A DNA stretch of 42,242 nt from Alphaproteobacteria bacterium (GTDB taxonomy: Bacteria > Pseudomonadota > Alphaproteobacteria > Rhizobiales > Xanthobacteraceae). This document shows, piece by piece, positions 1-8,348 of this stretch (positions are counted from its first letter, which is position 1; every line of letters starts with the position of its first letter). The stretch covers positions 1 through 42,242 of the forward strand of contig VAZV01000191.1 in NCBI GenBank assembly GCA_005884765.1, in the 5' to 3' direction. Both the position numbers and the translations under genes were made by a program. The notes beneath the pieces are model-generated. The model saw only the letters and a program-made list of their open reading frames with translations. It did no database searches and was not told the origin of the DNA.

Positions 1-758
1 TCTACAAATTCCAGTGTCGCCGCATGGACCGTTTCATCCACGGCCGCGTCATTTTCGCCGGTGACGCCGCGCACCAGGTTTCGCCGTTCGGCGCACGCGG
101 TGCCAATTCCGGACTTGAGGATGCCGAGAATCTGTCGTGGAAACTCGATCGTGTGCTGCGAAGGGTGTCGCCGCCAAGCTTGCTTGAGAGCTATCATACC
201 GAGCGCAGCGCCGCTGCGGATGAGAACATCCGGGAATCGACCCGTTCGACCGACTTTATGGCGCCCAACTCCGATCAGGAGGCCCGGCTGCGCAAGGCCG
301 TGCTGTCGCTCGCCAGGGAAACCGAGTTCGGCAAACGCATGGTCAATGCCGGACGGTTGTCGGTGCCTTCGGTCTATGAGACGCCGCTGTCAACAGTGGA
401 TGGCGATGCCTGGGCCGGCGGCCCGCGGCCCGGCACGTCGATGCCCGATGCGCCGCTATTGGCGCGATCGGGCGATTGCATGTATTTGACCGAAGCCTTC
501 ATCAGACGGGGAACCGGCTTCATGTTGCTGGAGTTTGGCAATGGCGCAGCGACCGAGACGCTTGAGGGCCTCGGGGTGATCCGGATCGGCAGCGAAGATG
601 ATTTTCGCGATGCCGAAGGGCTCGCCGGCGCACGCTATGATGCCGCGCCTGGAACCGGGTATCTACTGCGACCGGACGGCTATGTCGCCGCGCGCTTCCG
701 GCATCCGACCCGCACCGCAGTGGATGCGGCGCTGGCGCGCGCATCCGGCCTGAACTGA
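1..758 (+). CDS. FAD-dependent aromatic hydroxylase, C-terminal part (5' end outside window)
   Basis: This is the C-terminal half of a class A flavoprotein monooxygenase of the PheA/TfdB/MhpA type. The frame is open from base 3 upstream of the first ATG (base 24), so the gene is cut by the window edge. The second FAD-binding motif, VIFAGDAAHQVSPFGARG, is followed by the usual N-S-G-L-E-D-A-x-N-L-x-W-K-L stretch. The tail resembles the thioredoxin-like C-terminal domain of phenol hydroxylases. Such enzymes use NAD(P)H and O2 to hydroxylate a phenolic ring in the cytoplasm. The next genes are DUF2783, an MBL-fold protein and hmgA, all on the same strand with short gaps, so a substrate leading to homogentisate (for example 3-hydroxyphenylacetate) is a reasonable inference. 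The exact substrate cannot be read from this half. Confidence 0.85.
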   Translation, partial: YKFQCRRMDRFIHGRVIFAGDAAHQVSPFGARGANSGLEDAENLSWKLDRVLRRVSPPSLLESYHTERSAAADENIRESTRSTDFMAPNSDQEARLRKAVLSLARETEFGKRMVNAGRLSVPSVYETPLSTVDGDAWAGGPRPGTSMPDAPLLARSGDCMYLTEAFIRRGTGFMLLEFGNGAATETLEGLGVIRIGSEDDFRDAEGLAGARYDAAPGTGYLLRPDGYVAARFRHPTRTAVDAALARASGLN

Positions 759-770
759 GGGTTCTTCGTC

Positions 771-998
771 ATGCCATTATCCACCAGTTCGAATTTTGCC
801 AAGCCGGACGACGCGTTCCGCGCCGTCGTCGAGGCGCATCGCGGCTTGAACGACGAGCAGAGCGCCGATCTCGATGCCGCCCTGGTTCTCATCCTTGCCA
901 ATCACATCGGCGATCTCGACGTGCTGCGCGAGGCGATCGATCTGGCGAAGCGGCGGATGATCGACGCCGGCCAGCAGCAAGCGCAGCAGCAACAATAG
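771..998 (+). CDS. DUF2783 small protein
   Basis: This is a 75-residue cytoplasmic protein that I recognise as DUF2783. It is mostly helical and acidic in the first half, has the pattern DLDAALVLILANHIGDLDVL in the middle, and ends in a glutamine-rich tail (QQQAQQQQ). It starts 12 bases after the hydroxylase stop. A GAGGG ribosome site overlaps that stop codon, so the two genes are probably translated together. The family has no established function. Its constant position beside a flavin hydroxylase suggests a partner or coupling protein, by analogy with the small MhaB protein needed by the 3-hydroxyphenylacetate hydroxylase MhaA in Pseudomonas putida. That role is inference. Confidence 0.8.
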   Translation: MPLSTSSNFAKPDDAFRAVVEAHRGLNDEQSADLDAALVLILANHIGDLDVLREAIDLAKRRMIDAGQQQAQQQQ

Positions 999-1016
999 TA
1001 CGAATATGCCCGAAGA

Positions 1017-1097
1017 CGTCATTGCGAGCGAAGCGAAGCAATCCATGGGGCCAGCACAACGCTGGATTGCTTCGTCGCGTTGCTCCTCGCAATGACG
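1017..1097. repeat. Dispersed palindromic repeat, 'cgtcattgcgag' family, short form
   Basis: The outer arms cgtcattgcgag (1017-1028) and ctcgcaatgacg (1086-1097) are perfect inverted repeats. Inner arms aagcaatcca and tggattgctt form a second stem. Related copies lie at 4859-4978, 7121-7200 and 39307-39459. This copy sits between the DUF2783 gene and the MBL-fold gene, inside the presumed operon, and could form an RNA stem that attenuates or stabilises the message. Confidence 0.85.
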
Positions 1098-1125
1098 GGA
1101 TGAACTTAACGCAAGGGAAGAATTG

Positions 1126-2088
1126 ATGACCGAGAGTGCCAAGGGTTTCGCGTCCACCACCGACATGTCGGAGAAGAAGGTGACCTTCTCCGAGATCGGC
1201 ACCGATCTCTATGCCTTCACCGCCGAAGGCGATCCTAATTCCGCTGTGATCGTTGGCGACGACGGCTGCATCGTGTTCGACGCCCAGGCGACGCCGGCGA
1301 TGGCGAACAAGGTGATCGAGCGGGTACGCACCGTCACCGACAAGCCGATCAAATATGTGGTGCTGTCGCATTATCATGCGGTGCGCGTATTGGGCGCGTC
1401 GGCCTACAAGGCGCAAGCGATCATCGCCTCGCAGGAAACCTACCGGCTGGTCGAAGAGCGCGGCCAGCAGGACTGGGATTCCGAATATGGCCGCTTTCCG
1501 CGCCTGTTCCAGGATGCCTCGAGCATCCCCGGCCTGACCTGGCCGACGCTGACCTTCGAAGGCGAGATGTCGATCTATCTCGGAAAGCGCGAGGTGCGGC
1601 TGATGCAGCTCGGCGCGGGACATACCTCCGGCGATATCGTGGCCTGGGTGCCGGATGCGCAAGTGATGTTCTCCGGCGATCTCATCGAATATCACTCCGC
1701 TTGCTATTGCGGCGACGCGCATTTGCGCGAATGGCCGGCGACGCTGAACGAAATCCGCGGCTTCAATCCCAAGGCGATCGCGCCCGGCCGCGGCGATGCG
1801 CTCAAGGGCCTCTCGACAGCGCGCGAGGCGATCGCGATGACGCGTGATTTCGTCACCACGCTTTATGGCGCCGCCGAGGCGGCGGTCGCCAAGGGCCGCA
1901 ACCTCAAGGACACGATGGCGGCGACGCGCGAAGTAATGGACCCGAAATTTTCAAGTTTTGCGATCTACGAGCACTGCCTGCCCTTCAACGTCTCCCGAGC
2001 ATTCGACGAGGCGTCCGGGATCGACGACCCCGTGATCTGGACCGACAAGCGCGACCGGGAAATGTGGGCCGCCCTGCAAGGAGGATGA
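1126..2088 (+). CDS. Metallo-beta-lactamase-fold protein with altered metal site
   Basis: This 320-residue MBL-fold protein lies directly upstream of hmgA (2-base gap). ATG 1126 is chosen over an in-frame TTG at 1123 because AAGGGAAG lies just upstream. The fold is clear: a variant of the [15 protein letters not shown] strand at residues 70-84, GAGHTSGD at 163-170 and SGDLIEYH at 183-190. The first metal site looks intact (His82, His84, His166, Asp185). The usual HxHxDH motif reads H-Y-H-A-V-R (residues 82-87), so the second-site Asp and His are Val86 and Arg87, and the usual PGHG reads PGRG (Arg222). The protein may bind a single metal or have a changed reaction. Its position suggests a role in aromatic or ring-cleavage product metabolism, perhaps as a thioesterase or lactonase. 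The substrate is unknown. Confidence 0.85.
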   Translation: MTESAKGFASTTDMSEKKVTFSEIGTDLYAFTAEGDPNSAVIVGDDGCIVFDAQATPAMANKVIERVRTVTDKPIKYVVLSHYHAVRVLGASAYKAQAIIASQETYRLVEERGQQDWDSEYGRFPRLFQDASSIPGLTWPTLTFEGEMSIYLGKREVRLMQLGAGHTSGDIVAWVPDAQVMFSGDLIEYHSACYCGDAHLREWPATLNEIRGFNPKAIAPGRGDALKGLSTAREAIAMTRDFVTTLYGAAEAAVAKGRNLKDTMAATREVMDPKFSSFAIYEHCLPFNVSRAFDEASGIDDPVIWTDKRDREMWAALQGG

Positions 2089-2090
2089 CC

Positions 2091-3437
2091 ATGAATATCA
2101 ACACCGCCCCTGGCGTGATTTCAGAAAGATCCGCCAATGTCACGCCCGGCTACATGTCGGGCTTCGGCAACAGCTTTGAAACTGAAGCACTGCCCGGCGC
2201 ATTGCCGATCGGGCGCAACTCGCCGCAGCGCTGCGCTTACGGGCTCTATGCCGAGCAGCTTTCCGGCTCGCCCTTCACCGCGCCGCGCGGCGCCAACGAG
2301 CGCTCCTGGCTTTATCGTATCCGCCCTTCGGTGAAACATTCCGGGCGCTTCACCAAGGTTGACGCCGGGCTGTGGCGCACCGCGCCGTGCCATGAATATG
2401 AGTTGCCGATCGCGCAACTGCGCTGGGACCCAACGCCGATCCCGAAGCAGGACATGACTTTCCTGCAGGGCGTCCAGACCATGACCACGGCGGGTGATGC
2501 CAACACGCAAGGCGGCATGGCCGCGCATGTCTATCTCATCACCAAATCGATGGTCGATCAGCATTTCTACAACGCCGACGGCGAGATGCTGTTCGTGCCG
2601 CAACACGGTAATCTGCGTTTCGTCACCGAGTTTGGCCGCATCGACGCCGAGCCCGGCGAGATCGTGGTGATCCCGCGCGGCGTGAAACTCCGCATCGAGA
2701 TTCCGTCTGGCCCGGCGCGCGGCTATACTTGCGAGAATTACGGCGGCGCCTTCACGCTGCCGGAACGCGGGCCGATCGGCGCCAATTGCCTCGCCAATGC
2801 ACGCGATTTCCTGACCCCGGTGGCGGCCTATGAGGACAAGGACGCGCCGAGCGAATTATTCGTGAAATGGGGCGGCTCACTGTTCAAAACCGAGCTGCCG
2901 CATTCGCCGATCGACGTGGTGGCGTGGCACGGCAATTATGCGCCGTATAAATACGATCTACGGGCCTTCTCGCCGGTCGGCGCGATCTCTTTCGATCACC
3001 CCGATCCATCGATCTTTACGGTGCTGACCTCGCCGTCGGAGACCGCGGGTACCGCCAATATCGATTTCGTGATCTTTCCCGAGCGCTGGGCGGTGGCGGA
3101 AAACACCTTCCGTCCGCCCTGGTATCACATGAACATCATGTCGGAGTTCATGGGACTGATCTACGGCGTCTATGACGCCAAGCCGGAAGGCTTTACGCCG
3201 GGCGGCATGAGCCTGCACAACATGATGCTGCCGCACGGCCCGGATCGCCAGGCGTTCGATCACGCCAGCAATTCTGAATTGAAGCCGGTCAAGCTCACCG
3301 GCACCATGGCCTTCATGTTCGAAACACGCTTTCCTCAGCACGTCACCGCGCATGCGGCGAAATCGGCGACGCTGCAGAGCGACTATGCCGATTGCTGGAA
3401 GGGGTTGGAAAAGCGGTTCGACCCGAACAGGCGGTAG
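2091..3437 (+). CDS. hmgA: Homogentisate 1,2-dioxygenase
   Basis: This non-haem iron enzyme opens the ring of homogentisate with O2 to give 4-maleylacetoacetate, the central step of tyrosine and phenylalanine degradation. The protein is 448 residues, normal for the family. It starts at ATG 2091 with an AAGGAGG site at 2078-2084. The N-terminal [20 protein letters not shown] signature is present. The iron ligands are visible: His346 and Glu352 in [12 protein letters not shown], and His382 in LPHGPD, with the same 6- and 30-residue spacings as human HGD (His335, Glu341, His371). It follows the MBL-fold gene by 2 bases and precedes fumarylacetoacetase, so the pathway order is kept on the chromosome. 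Confidence 0.97.
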   Translation: MNINTAPGVISERSANVTPGYMSGFGNSFETEALPGALPIGRNSPQRCAYGLYAEQLSGSPFTAPRGANERSWLYRIRPSVKHSGRFTKVDAGLWRTAPCHEYELPIAQLRWDPTPIPKQDMTFLQGVQTMTTAGDANTQGGMAAHVYLITKSMVDQHFYNADGEMLFVPQHGNLRFVTEFGRIDAEPGEIVVIPRGVKLRIEIPSGPARGYTCENYGGAFTLPERGPIGANCLANARDFLTPVAAYEDKDAPSELFVKWGGSLFKTELPHSPIDVVAWHGNYAPYKYDLRAFSPVGAISFDHPDPSIFTVLTSPSETAGTANIDFVIFPERWAVAENTFRPPWYHMNIMSEFMGLIYGVYDAKPEGFTPGGMSLHNMMLPHGPDRQAFDHASNSELKPVKLTGTMAFMFETRFPQHVTAHAAKSATLQSDYADCWKGLEKRFDPNRR

Positions 3438-3438
3438 T

Positions 3439-3543
3439 CCCCGTCATTCCGGGGCGCGCAAAGCGCGAGCCCGGAATCCATAACCACCATCGTGAGTATG
3501 GATTCCGGGCCTGCGTCTTGCGGCGCATCCCGGAATGACGGGG
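3439..3543. repeat. Palindromic repeat, 'ccccgtcattccgggg' family
   Basis: The inverted arms are ccccgtcattccgggg-type sequence at the left end and ccggaatgacgggg at the right. The inner pair is cccggaatccata and tatggattccggg. It fills the hmgA-fahA gap. This is a different sequence family from the cgtcattgcgag repeats but has the same nested-stem design. It could act as an intercistronic RNA hairpin in the hmgA-fahA message. Confidence 0.8.
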
Positions 3544-3578
3544 TATAATGTTTGTCGAGATGCAGCAGGAATGAGACT

Positions 3579-4850
3579 GTGCCCCATCCCAACGATCCCA
3601 AACTCCGCTCCTTCATCCCGGTCGATCCGACCTCCGACTTCCCGATCCAGAATCTTCCCTACGGCGTATTCTCGGCCAAGGACGGTCTGGCCCCGCGCGT
3701 CGGGGTTGCGATCGGCGATTATGTGCTCGACGTTTGGCAGCTTGCGCAGGATTGCCGGATCGATGTGGTCGAGCCCGCGGTGTTCGCCGCTCCCCAGCTC
3801 AATCCCTTCATGGCGCTGGGACCGACCGTCTGGTCGCGAACGCGCGCGCGCCTCAGCGAACTCTTGCGCCACGACCATCCGGAGCTGCGCGATAACGAAA
3901 AGCTGCGTCAACGCGCGCTGGTGCCGATGGCGGATGTCAAATTGCATCTGCCGATCGCGGTCTCGGGCTACACCGATTTCTATTCGTCGAAAGAACATGC
4001 CACCAATGTCGGCGTCATGTTCCGCGGCAAGGACAATGCACTGCAGCCGAACTGGCTGCACATGCCGATCGGCTACAACGGCCGCGCTTCGACCGTCGTG
4101 GTCTCCGGCACCAAGGTGCGCCGGCCGCGCGGGCAATTGAAACCGCCGAACGTAGAGCTGCCGAGCTTCGGCCCATGCAAGCGGCTCGATTTCGAGCTCG
4201 AAATGGGCGTTGTGGTCGGGCGGCCGTCCGCGATGGGCGAGATGCTGACCGAGAAGCAGGCTGAGGAAATGATCTTCGGCTTCGTGATCCTGAACGACTG
4301 GAGCGCGCGCGACATCCAGCAATGGGAATATGTGCCGCTCGGGCCGTTCCAGGCCAAGGCCTTTGCGACCTCAATCAGCCCGTGGATCGTGACGCGCGAG
4401 GCGCTGGAGCCATTTCGAATACGCGGCCCCGAGCAGGAGCCGACGCCGCTGCCGTATCTGCGCCAGGTGCAGCCGAACAATTACGACATGGAGCTCGATG
4501 TGGCCTTGCGCGCCGCGCCGATGAACCAGGCTGTGAGCATCTGCCGCACCAATTTCAAATACATGTACTGGTCGTCGGTGCAGCAACTGGTGCACCACGC
4601 CTCATCCGGCTGCGCCATGAATGTCGGCGATCTCCTAGGCTCCGGCACCATCTCCGGCCCGGACAAGCACCAGCGCGGAAGTCTTCTCGAAATCAGCTGG
4701 AACGGTACCGAGCCGATCGAGTTGCCCGGCGGCATCAAGCGCACGTTCCTCGAAGACGGTGATTGCCTGGTCATGCGCGGCTGGTGCCAGGGCGACGGTT
4801 ATCGCGTCGGTTTCGGCGAAGTCGAAGGGACGATTCTGGCGGCGGAATGA
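3579..4850 (+). CDS. fahA: Fumarylacetoacetase (fumarylacetoacetate hydrolase)
   Basis: This enzyme splits fumarylacetoacetate into fumarate and acetoacetate, the last step of homogentisate breakdown. The 423-residue protein has the eukaryotic-type FAH layout: an N-terminal SH3-like domain (about 1-110), then the catalytic FAH domain with YTDFYSSKEHATNVG, RASTVVVSG, a D-F-E-L-E-M-G-V-V-V-G metal and substrate loop, and NDWSARDIQQWEYVPLGPF. I start it at GTG 3579 (VPHPNDPKL), 8 bases after an AGGA. A TTG 27 bases upstream is in frame but adds residues that look unrelated to the family. The preceding gene is hmgA. The intermediate isomerase (maleylacetoacetate isomerase) is not in this window. 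Confidence 0.96.
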   Translation: MPHPNDPKLRSFIPVDPTSDFPIQNLPYGVFSAKDGLAPRVGVAIGDYVLDVWQLAQDCRIDVVEPAVFAAPQLNPFMALGPTVWSRTRARLSELLRHDHPELRDNEKLRQRALVPMADVKLHLPIAVSGYTDFYSSKEHATNVGVMFRGKDNALQPNWLHMPIGYNGRASTVVVSGTKVRRPRGQLKPPNVELPSFGPCKRLDFELEMGVVVGRPSAMGEMLTEKQAEEMIFGFVILNDWSARDIQQWEYVPLGPFQAKAFATSISPWIVTREALEPFRIRGPEQEPTPLPYLRQVQPNNYDMELDVALRAAPMNQAVSICRTNFKYMYWSSVQQLVHHASSGCAMNVGDLLGSGTISGPDKHQRGSLLEISWNGTEPIELPGGIKRTFLEDGDCLVMRGWCQGDGYRVGFGEVEGTILAAE

Positions 4851-4858
4851 TTTCCCTC

Positions 4859-4978
4859 CGTCATTGCGAGGAGCGCCAGCGACGAAGCAATCCATGGTGA
4901 CGCGAGAGCAGGTATGGATTGCTTCGCGGAGCCTGTCATCGGGCGCGCATTCGCGCGACCCCTTGGCTCGCAATGACG
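4859..4978. repeat. Dispersed palindromic repeat, 'cgtcattgcgag' family, long form
   Basis: The outer arms cgtcattgcgag (4859-4870) and ctcgcaatgacg (4967-4978) are perfect inverts. The right half carries an insert (gcctgtcatcgggcgcgcat, then tcgcgcgacc) that is shared almost base for base with the copy at 39307-39459 and absent from the short copies. It lies between convergent fahA and the DUF1272 gene, where it could act as a bidirectional terminator-like hairpin. Confidence 0.85.
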
Positions 4979-4988
4979 GCGGTGGCCA

Positions 4989-5300
4989 TCAGCGCTCTTC
5001 CGGCAGAATGTGTTTGATCCGGATCGAGTGCGCGGCGATGTCGTCAAGACTGTATTTCAAATGCACGCGCTTGTCTGATGGCGGCTGCTTTTCAATCGAC
5101 GCGCCGGGCCGCCATTCCTGCGCGGGGCGGATCGGCCGCGGCACAAAACCGCCGCCGCAGTTCGGGCAGACGTTATGCAGCCTGTTGTCGACGCAATTCG
5201 CGCAAAATGTGCATTCGTAGCTGCAGATGCGCGCCTCAATCGAATTCGGCGGCAAGTCCTTGTCGCAATATTCGCAGTTCGGCCGAAGTTGCAGAGCCAT
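4989..5300 (-). CDS. DUF1272 small zinc-ribbon-like protein
   Basis: This is a 103-residue protein that I recognise as DUF1272. It carries four cysteine groups: CEYC (about residues 9-12), C-S-Y-E-C-T-F-C-A-N-C, and CPNC near residue 45, followed by the conserved V-P-R-P-I-R-P-A. The cysteine pairs suggest one or two structural zinc sites. The C-terminal third (after about residue 60) is less conserved. No catalytic role is known. It is on the minus strand, convergent with fahA, and lies 88 bases downstream of the Lrp/AsnC regulator gene, so it may share that transcript. Confidence 0.85.
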   Translation of the reverse strand: MALQLRPNCEYCDKDLPPNSIEARICSYECTFCANCVDNRLHNVCPNCGGGFVPRPIRPAQEWRPGASIEKQPPSDKRVHLKYSLDDIAAHSIRIKHILPEER

Positions 5301-5388
5301 GATCGTCTCTCGATTCTCGAAACAAGGCGTATCGTGACAACTTGCATGCGCGATTCGAATGACGGATTTCCCTCGATTTGCGCCACCG

Positions 5389-5865
5389 TTATTCCAATAA
5401 CTCCTTCAACGGCAGTTTTGAACTCTCCTTCAGCCGATCGAGCACGATCGACGAGCGCACATGTGCCACGCTTGGGTGCGGCATCAGCACATTGTTGACG
5501 ATGTCGGAGAGGCTCTTGAGATCGCGCAGCACCGCTTTCAGTACGTAGTCGGCGTCGCCGGTCAGCGAATAGGCTTCCTGGATATCGTCGACGCGGTTGA
5601 CCAGCGTGCGGAAGTTCTTCGCATTGTCGGGTGAGTGGGTCGCAAGCGTGATGTGAATGAAGGCGATCAGATTGAAGCCGAGCGCATCGCTCGCAAGGTC
5701 CGCATGGTAGCCTGATATTACCTTCTCTTGCTCCAGCCGCATCCGCCGCCGCGAGCATTGCGACGCCGACAGGCCGACGAGATCGGCCAACTGCTGGTTA
5801 GTCAGCCGGCCATCATCCTGCAGGGCGGCGAGCATTTTGAGATCGAAGGCGTCTACCGGGATCAT
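5389..5865 (-). CDS. Lrp/AsnC family transcriptional regulator
   Basis: This is a 158-residue regulator. The N-terminal AsnC-type helix-turn-helix covers about residues 5-60 (DLKMLAALQDDGRLTNQQLA, then LVGLSASQCSRRRMRLE), and the C-terminal RAM ligand domain about 65-145 (IQEAYSLTGDADYVLKAV). The start at 5865 (MIPVDAFD) gives the normal family length; the frame remains open far upstream but that part would overlap hppD. The gene is divergent from hppD with 121 bases between starts. Family members often control a divergent amino-acid catabolic gene in response to an amino acid or its product. Here a role in controlling hppD, sensing tyrosine, phenylalanine or a keto acid, is likely but inferred. 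Confidence 0.92.
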   Translation of the reverse strand: MIPVDAFDLKMLAALQDDGRLTNQQLADLVGLSASQCSRRRMRLEQEKVISGYHADLASDALGFNLIAFIHITLATHSPDNAKNFRTLVNRVDDIQEAYSLTGDADYVLKAVLRDLKSLSDIVNNVLMPHPSVAHVRSSIVLDRLKESSKLPLKELLE

Positions 5866-5986
5866 GCGATAATTACCCGTCTCATGCACAAATCGTGCGG
5901 CACTCTGGCACAGAGAGCCTCGTTTTGCATGCACTTTGCGGCCGATATGACGGAAGCTCAGTCCCATCAATCCGAGGAGATTCGCC
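5866..5986. promoter_or_regulatory. Divergent control region between the Lrp/AsnC gene and hppD
   Basis: The 121-base gap must hold both promoters. Two small palindromes stand out: GCAC-AAATC-GTGC at 5886-5898 and TGCATGCA at 5926-5933. They are centred about 38 bases (nearly four helical turns) apart, which would suit an octameric Lrp-type regulator. GGAG at about 5971-5975 is the hppD ribosome site. I cannot assign -35/-10 boxes with confidence. Confidence 0.4.
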
Positions 5987-7105
5987 ATGGGTCCGTTTCC
6001 GCACGACGCGCCGGCCGCCACCATCAGCACCGACAACCCGATGGGCACCGATGGTATCGAGTTCGTCGAATATGCGCACCCCCAACCGGAACAGTTGCAC
6101 GCGCTGTTCAAGCTGATGGGCTATGTCCCGGTCGCGCTCCACCGCAGCAAGAAGATCACGGTTTATCGCCAAGGCGATATCAACTATCTCGTCAATGAGG
6201 AGCCCGGCACGCACGGCTTCAACTTTGTCGCCGCGCACGGGCCATGCGCTCCGTCGATGGCGTTTCGCGTGGTCGATGCCGTCAAAGCCTATCAACGCGC
6301 GGTCGCGCTGGGTGCCGAGCCCGCCGAGATCGCGCCCGAGCAGAAGACGCTCGATGTTCCCGCCATCAAGGGCATCGGCGGGAGCCTGTTGTATTTCGTC
6401 GACCGCTACGGCGCGAAAGGCTCGGCCTATAACGCCGAGTTCGAGTGGCTGGGCGAGAGAAATCCGCACCCCGCGGGCGCAGGGCTGTTCTATCTCGATC
6501 ACCTCACCCACAACGTCCATCGGGGCCGCATGGATGTCTGGACCGGATTTTACAAACGGCTATTCAACTTCCGCCAGATCCGCTTCTTCGATATCGAGGG
6601 CCGCGCTTCCGGCCTGTTCTCGCGCGCGCTGACCAGCCCCGACGGCAAGATCCGGATCCCGATCAATGAAGATGCCGGCCAATCCGGCCAGATCGAGGAA
6701 TATCTCAACGTCTATCGCGGCGAGGGCATCCAGCACGTCGCCTGCGGCTGCAAGGACATCTACAGGACCATCGAGACCTTGCGCGACGCCGGCCTGCCGT
6801 TCATGCCCTTGCCCCCCGATATCTATTTCGAGAAGATCGACGCGCGGCTGCCGAAGCACGGCGAAGACGTCGCACGCCTTAAGAAGAACGGCATTCTGAT
6901 CGACGGCGAGGGCGTGGTCGATGGCGGTCAGACCAAGGTGCTCTTGCAGATTTTCTCGGCGAACGCGATCGGGCCGATCTTCTTCGAGTTCATCGAGCGC
7001 AAGGGCGACGACGGTTTCGGCGAAGGCAACTTCAAGGCGCTGTTCGAATCGATCGAGGAAGACCAGATCCGCCGCGGCGTGCTGAAGGTGGAAAACGCGG
7101 CTTAG
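5987..7105 (+). CDS. hppD: 4-hydroxyphenylpyruvate dioxygenase
   Basis: This enzyme converts 4-hydroxyphenylpyruvate and O2 to homogentisate and CO2 and supplies the HmgA substrate. The protein is 372 residues with two vicinal-oxygen-chelate domains: N-terminal about 20-150, and catalytic C-terminal about 165-355. The three iron ligands are visible: His172 in DHLTHNV, His250 in GIQHVA and Glu334 in FFEFIERKGDDGFGEGNF. The C-terminal closing helix FKALFESIEEDQIRRGVL is intact. It starts at ATG 5987 after a GGAG site and is divergent from the Lrp/AsnC regulator. It is not in the same transcript as hmgA-fahA, so the upper and lower parts of the pathway may be controlled separately. Confidence 0.97.
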   Translation: MGPFPHDAPAATISTDNPMGTDGIEFVEYAHPQPEQLHALFKLMGYVPVALHRSKKITVYRQGDINYLVNEEPGTHGFNFVAAHGPCAPSMAFRVVDAVKAYQRAVALGAEPAEIAPEQKTLDVPAIKGIGGSLLYFVDRYGAKGSAYNAEFEWLGERNPHPAGAGLFYLDHLTHNVHRGRMDVWTGFYKRLFNFRQIRFFDIEGRASGLFSRALTSPDGKIRIPINEDAGQSGQIEEYLNVYRGEGIQHVACGCKDIYRTIETLRDAGLPFMPLPPDIYFEKIDARLPKHGEDVARLKKNGILIDGEGVVDGGQTKVLLQIFSANAIGPIFFEFIERKGDDGFGEGNFKALFESIEEDQIRRGVLKVENAA

Positions 7106-7120
7106 AGCGCGTCGTTTTCC

Positions 7121-7200
7121 CGTCATTGCGAGCGAAGCGAAGCAATCCACGGCCGCGAAAAAGAGTGGATTGCTTCGTCGCTTCGCTCCTCGCAATGACG
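7121..7200. repeat. Dispersed palindromic repeat, 'cgtcattgcgag' family, short form
   Basis: The outer arms are cgtcattgcgag and ctcgcaatgacg, and the inner arms are agcgaagcaatcca and tggattgcttcg. The copy is nearly identical in plan to 1017-1097. It lies between convergent hppD and the CoA-transferase gene and may mark the 3' end of both transcripts. Confidence 0.85.
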
Positions 7201-7210
7201 GGAGGAGACG

Positions 7211-8323
7211 TTACCGTCCGCCCTTCCACTCGCTCATCAGCTCCGCAATATCTGCGGTCGCCGCATCGCGTATCGCCGAGGGCGTGCGCGAAAATCTTGG
7301 CGCGGGCGCCGGCTGGGTGACGCCGTGACGTTCGATGAAAATCTCCCGCGCTGCGTTGTGGGGATGCTTTGGCGCTTCGGCCATCGTCAGGACCGGCGCA
7401 AAGCAGATGTCGGTGCCTTCCATGATCTTGCACCACTCGTCGCGTGCCCTGGTCTTGAACACGTGCACCAGTTTTTGCTTGAGCGCGGGCCACGCCTTGC
7501 GGTCCATCTGCGCATCGAATTCGGCCCCGGAAAGGCCGGCATGCTGCCGCAGCAGGGCGTAGAATTGCGGTTCGATCGAGCCGATCGAGATGAAGTTGCC
7601 GCAGGAACATTCGTAGATGCCATAGAAATGCGCGCCGCCGTCGAGGAAGTTGCTTTCGCGCTCCTCCACCCAGCGGCCCGCGGCGGTCATGTCGAAGAAC
7701 ATCGACATCAGCGACGCAGCGCCGTCGCACATTGCGGCATCGACGACTTGCCCCTTGCCGGATTTTGACGCCTCCAGCAGCGCCGCCAGCACGCCGACTA
7801 CGAGATAGAGCGCGCCACCGCCGAAATCGCCGACCAGGTTGAGCGGCGGCACCGGCTTTTCCTTGGGTCCGATCGCGGCCAGCGCACCGGTGACCGAGAT
7901 GTAGTTGATGTCGTGGCCGGCGGCCTGCGCGAGCGGGCCGTGTTGGCCCCAGCCGGTCATGCGGCCATAGACGAGGCGCGGGTTGCGCGCCAGGACAACG
8001 TCCGGGCCGAGCCCCAATCGCTCCATCACGCCGGGGCGAAAGCCTTCGACCAGGGCATCGGCGTTTGCAAGCAAGTTCAGCACCTGCGCGACCGCTTCCT
8101 TGGCCTTCAGATCGAGCTCGACGACTTTGCGGCCGCGCCCAGCGATCGATTTCAGATTCTTCCTGGCGCCGACGCGGTCGAGCGTGACCACTTCCGCGCC
8201 CATATCCGCAAACATCATGCAGGCGAAAGGACCGGGGCCGATGCCGGCGAATTCGACGATACGAAATCCTGCCAGCGGCCCGGAAGTGCGAGGTTTCGAT
8301 TGCGCGGCTGATTTGTCGAGCAC
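7211..8323 (-). CDS. CaiB/BaiF family CoA protein, alpha-methylacyl-CoA racemase-like
   Basis: This is a 370-residue class III CoA-transferase-fold protein. Residues matching the catalytic set of mycobacterial 2-methylacyl-CoA racemase are present: His137 in AGHDINY, Asp166 in VGDFGGG and Glu238 in YGIYEC, with GQVVDAAMCDG at about 191-201. This favours a racemase (exchange of the 2-methyl stereocentre of acyl-CoA thioesters) over a true CoA transferase. It is the last gene of a minus-strand run, 25 bases after the medium subunit of a molybdenum hydroxylase. That link suggests the hydroxylase and racemase may work on related organic substrates, but the substrate is unknown. Confidence 0.88.
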   Translation of the reverse strand: MLDKSAAQSKPRTSGPLAGFRIVEFAGIGPGPFACMMFADMGAEVVTLDRVGARKNLKSIAGRGRKVVELDLKAKEAVAQVLNLLANADALVEGFRPGVMERLGLGPDVVLARNPRLVYGRMTGWGQHGPLAQAAGHDINYISVTGALAAIGPKEKPVPPLNLVGDFGGGALYLVVGVLAALLEASKSGKGQVVDAAMCDGAASLMSMFFDMTAAGRWVEERESNFLDGGAHFYGIYECSCGNFISIGSIEPQFYALLRQHAGLSGAEFDAQMDRKAWPALKQKLVHVFKTRARDEWCKIMEGTDICFAPVLTMAEAPKHPHNAAREIFIERHGVTQPAPAPRFSRTPSAIRDAATADIAELMSEWKGGR

Positions 8324-8348
8324 GTGGTTTTTCCGTGTGAAGGCGCTG

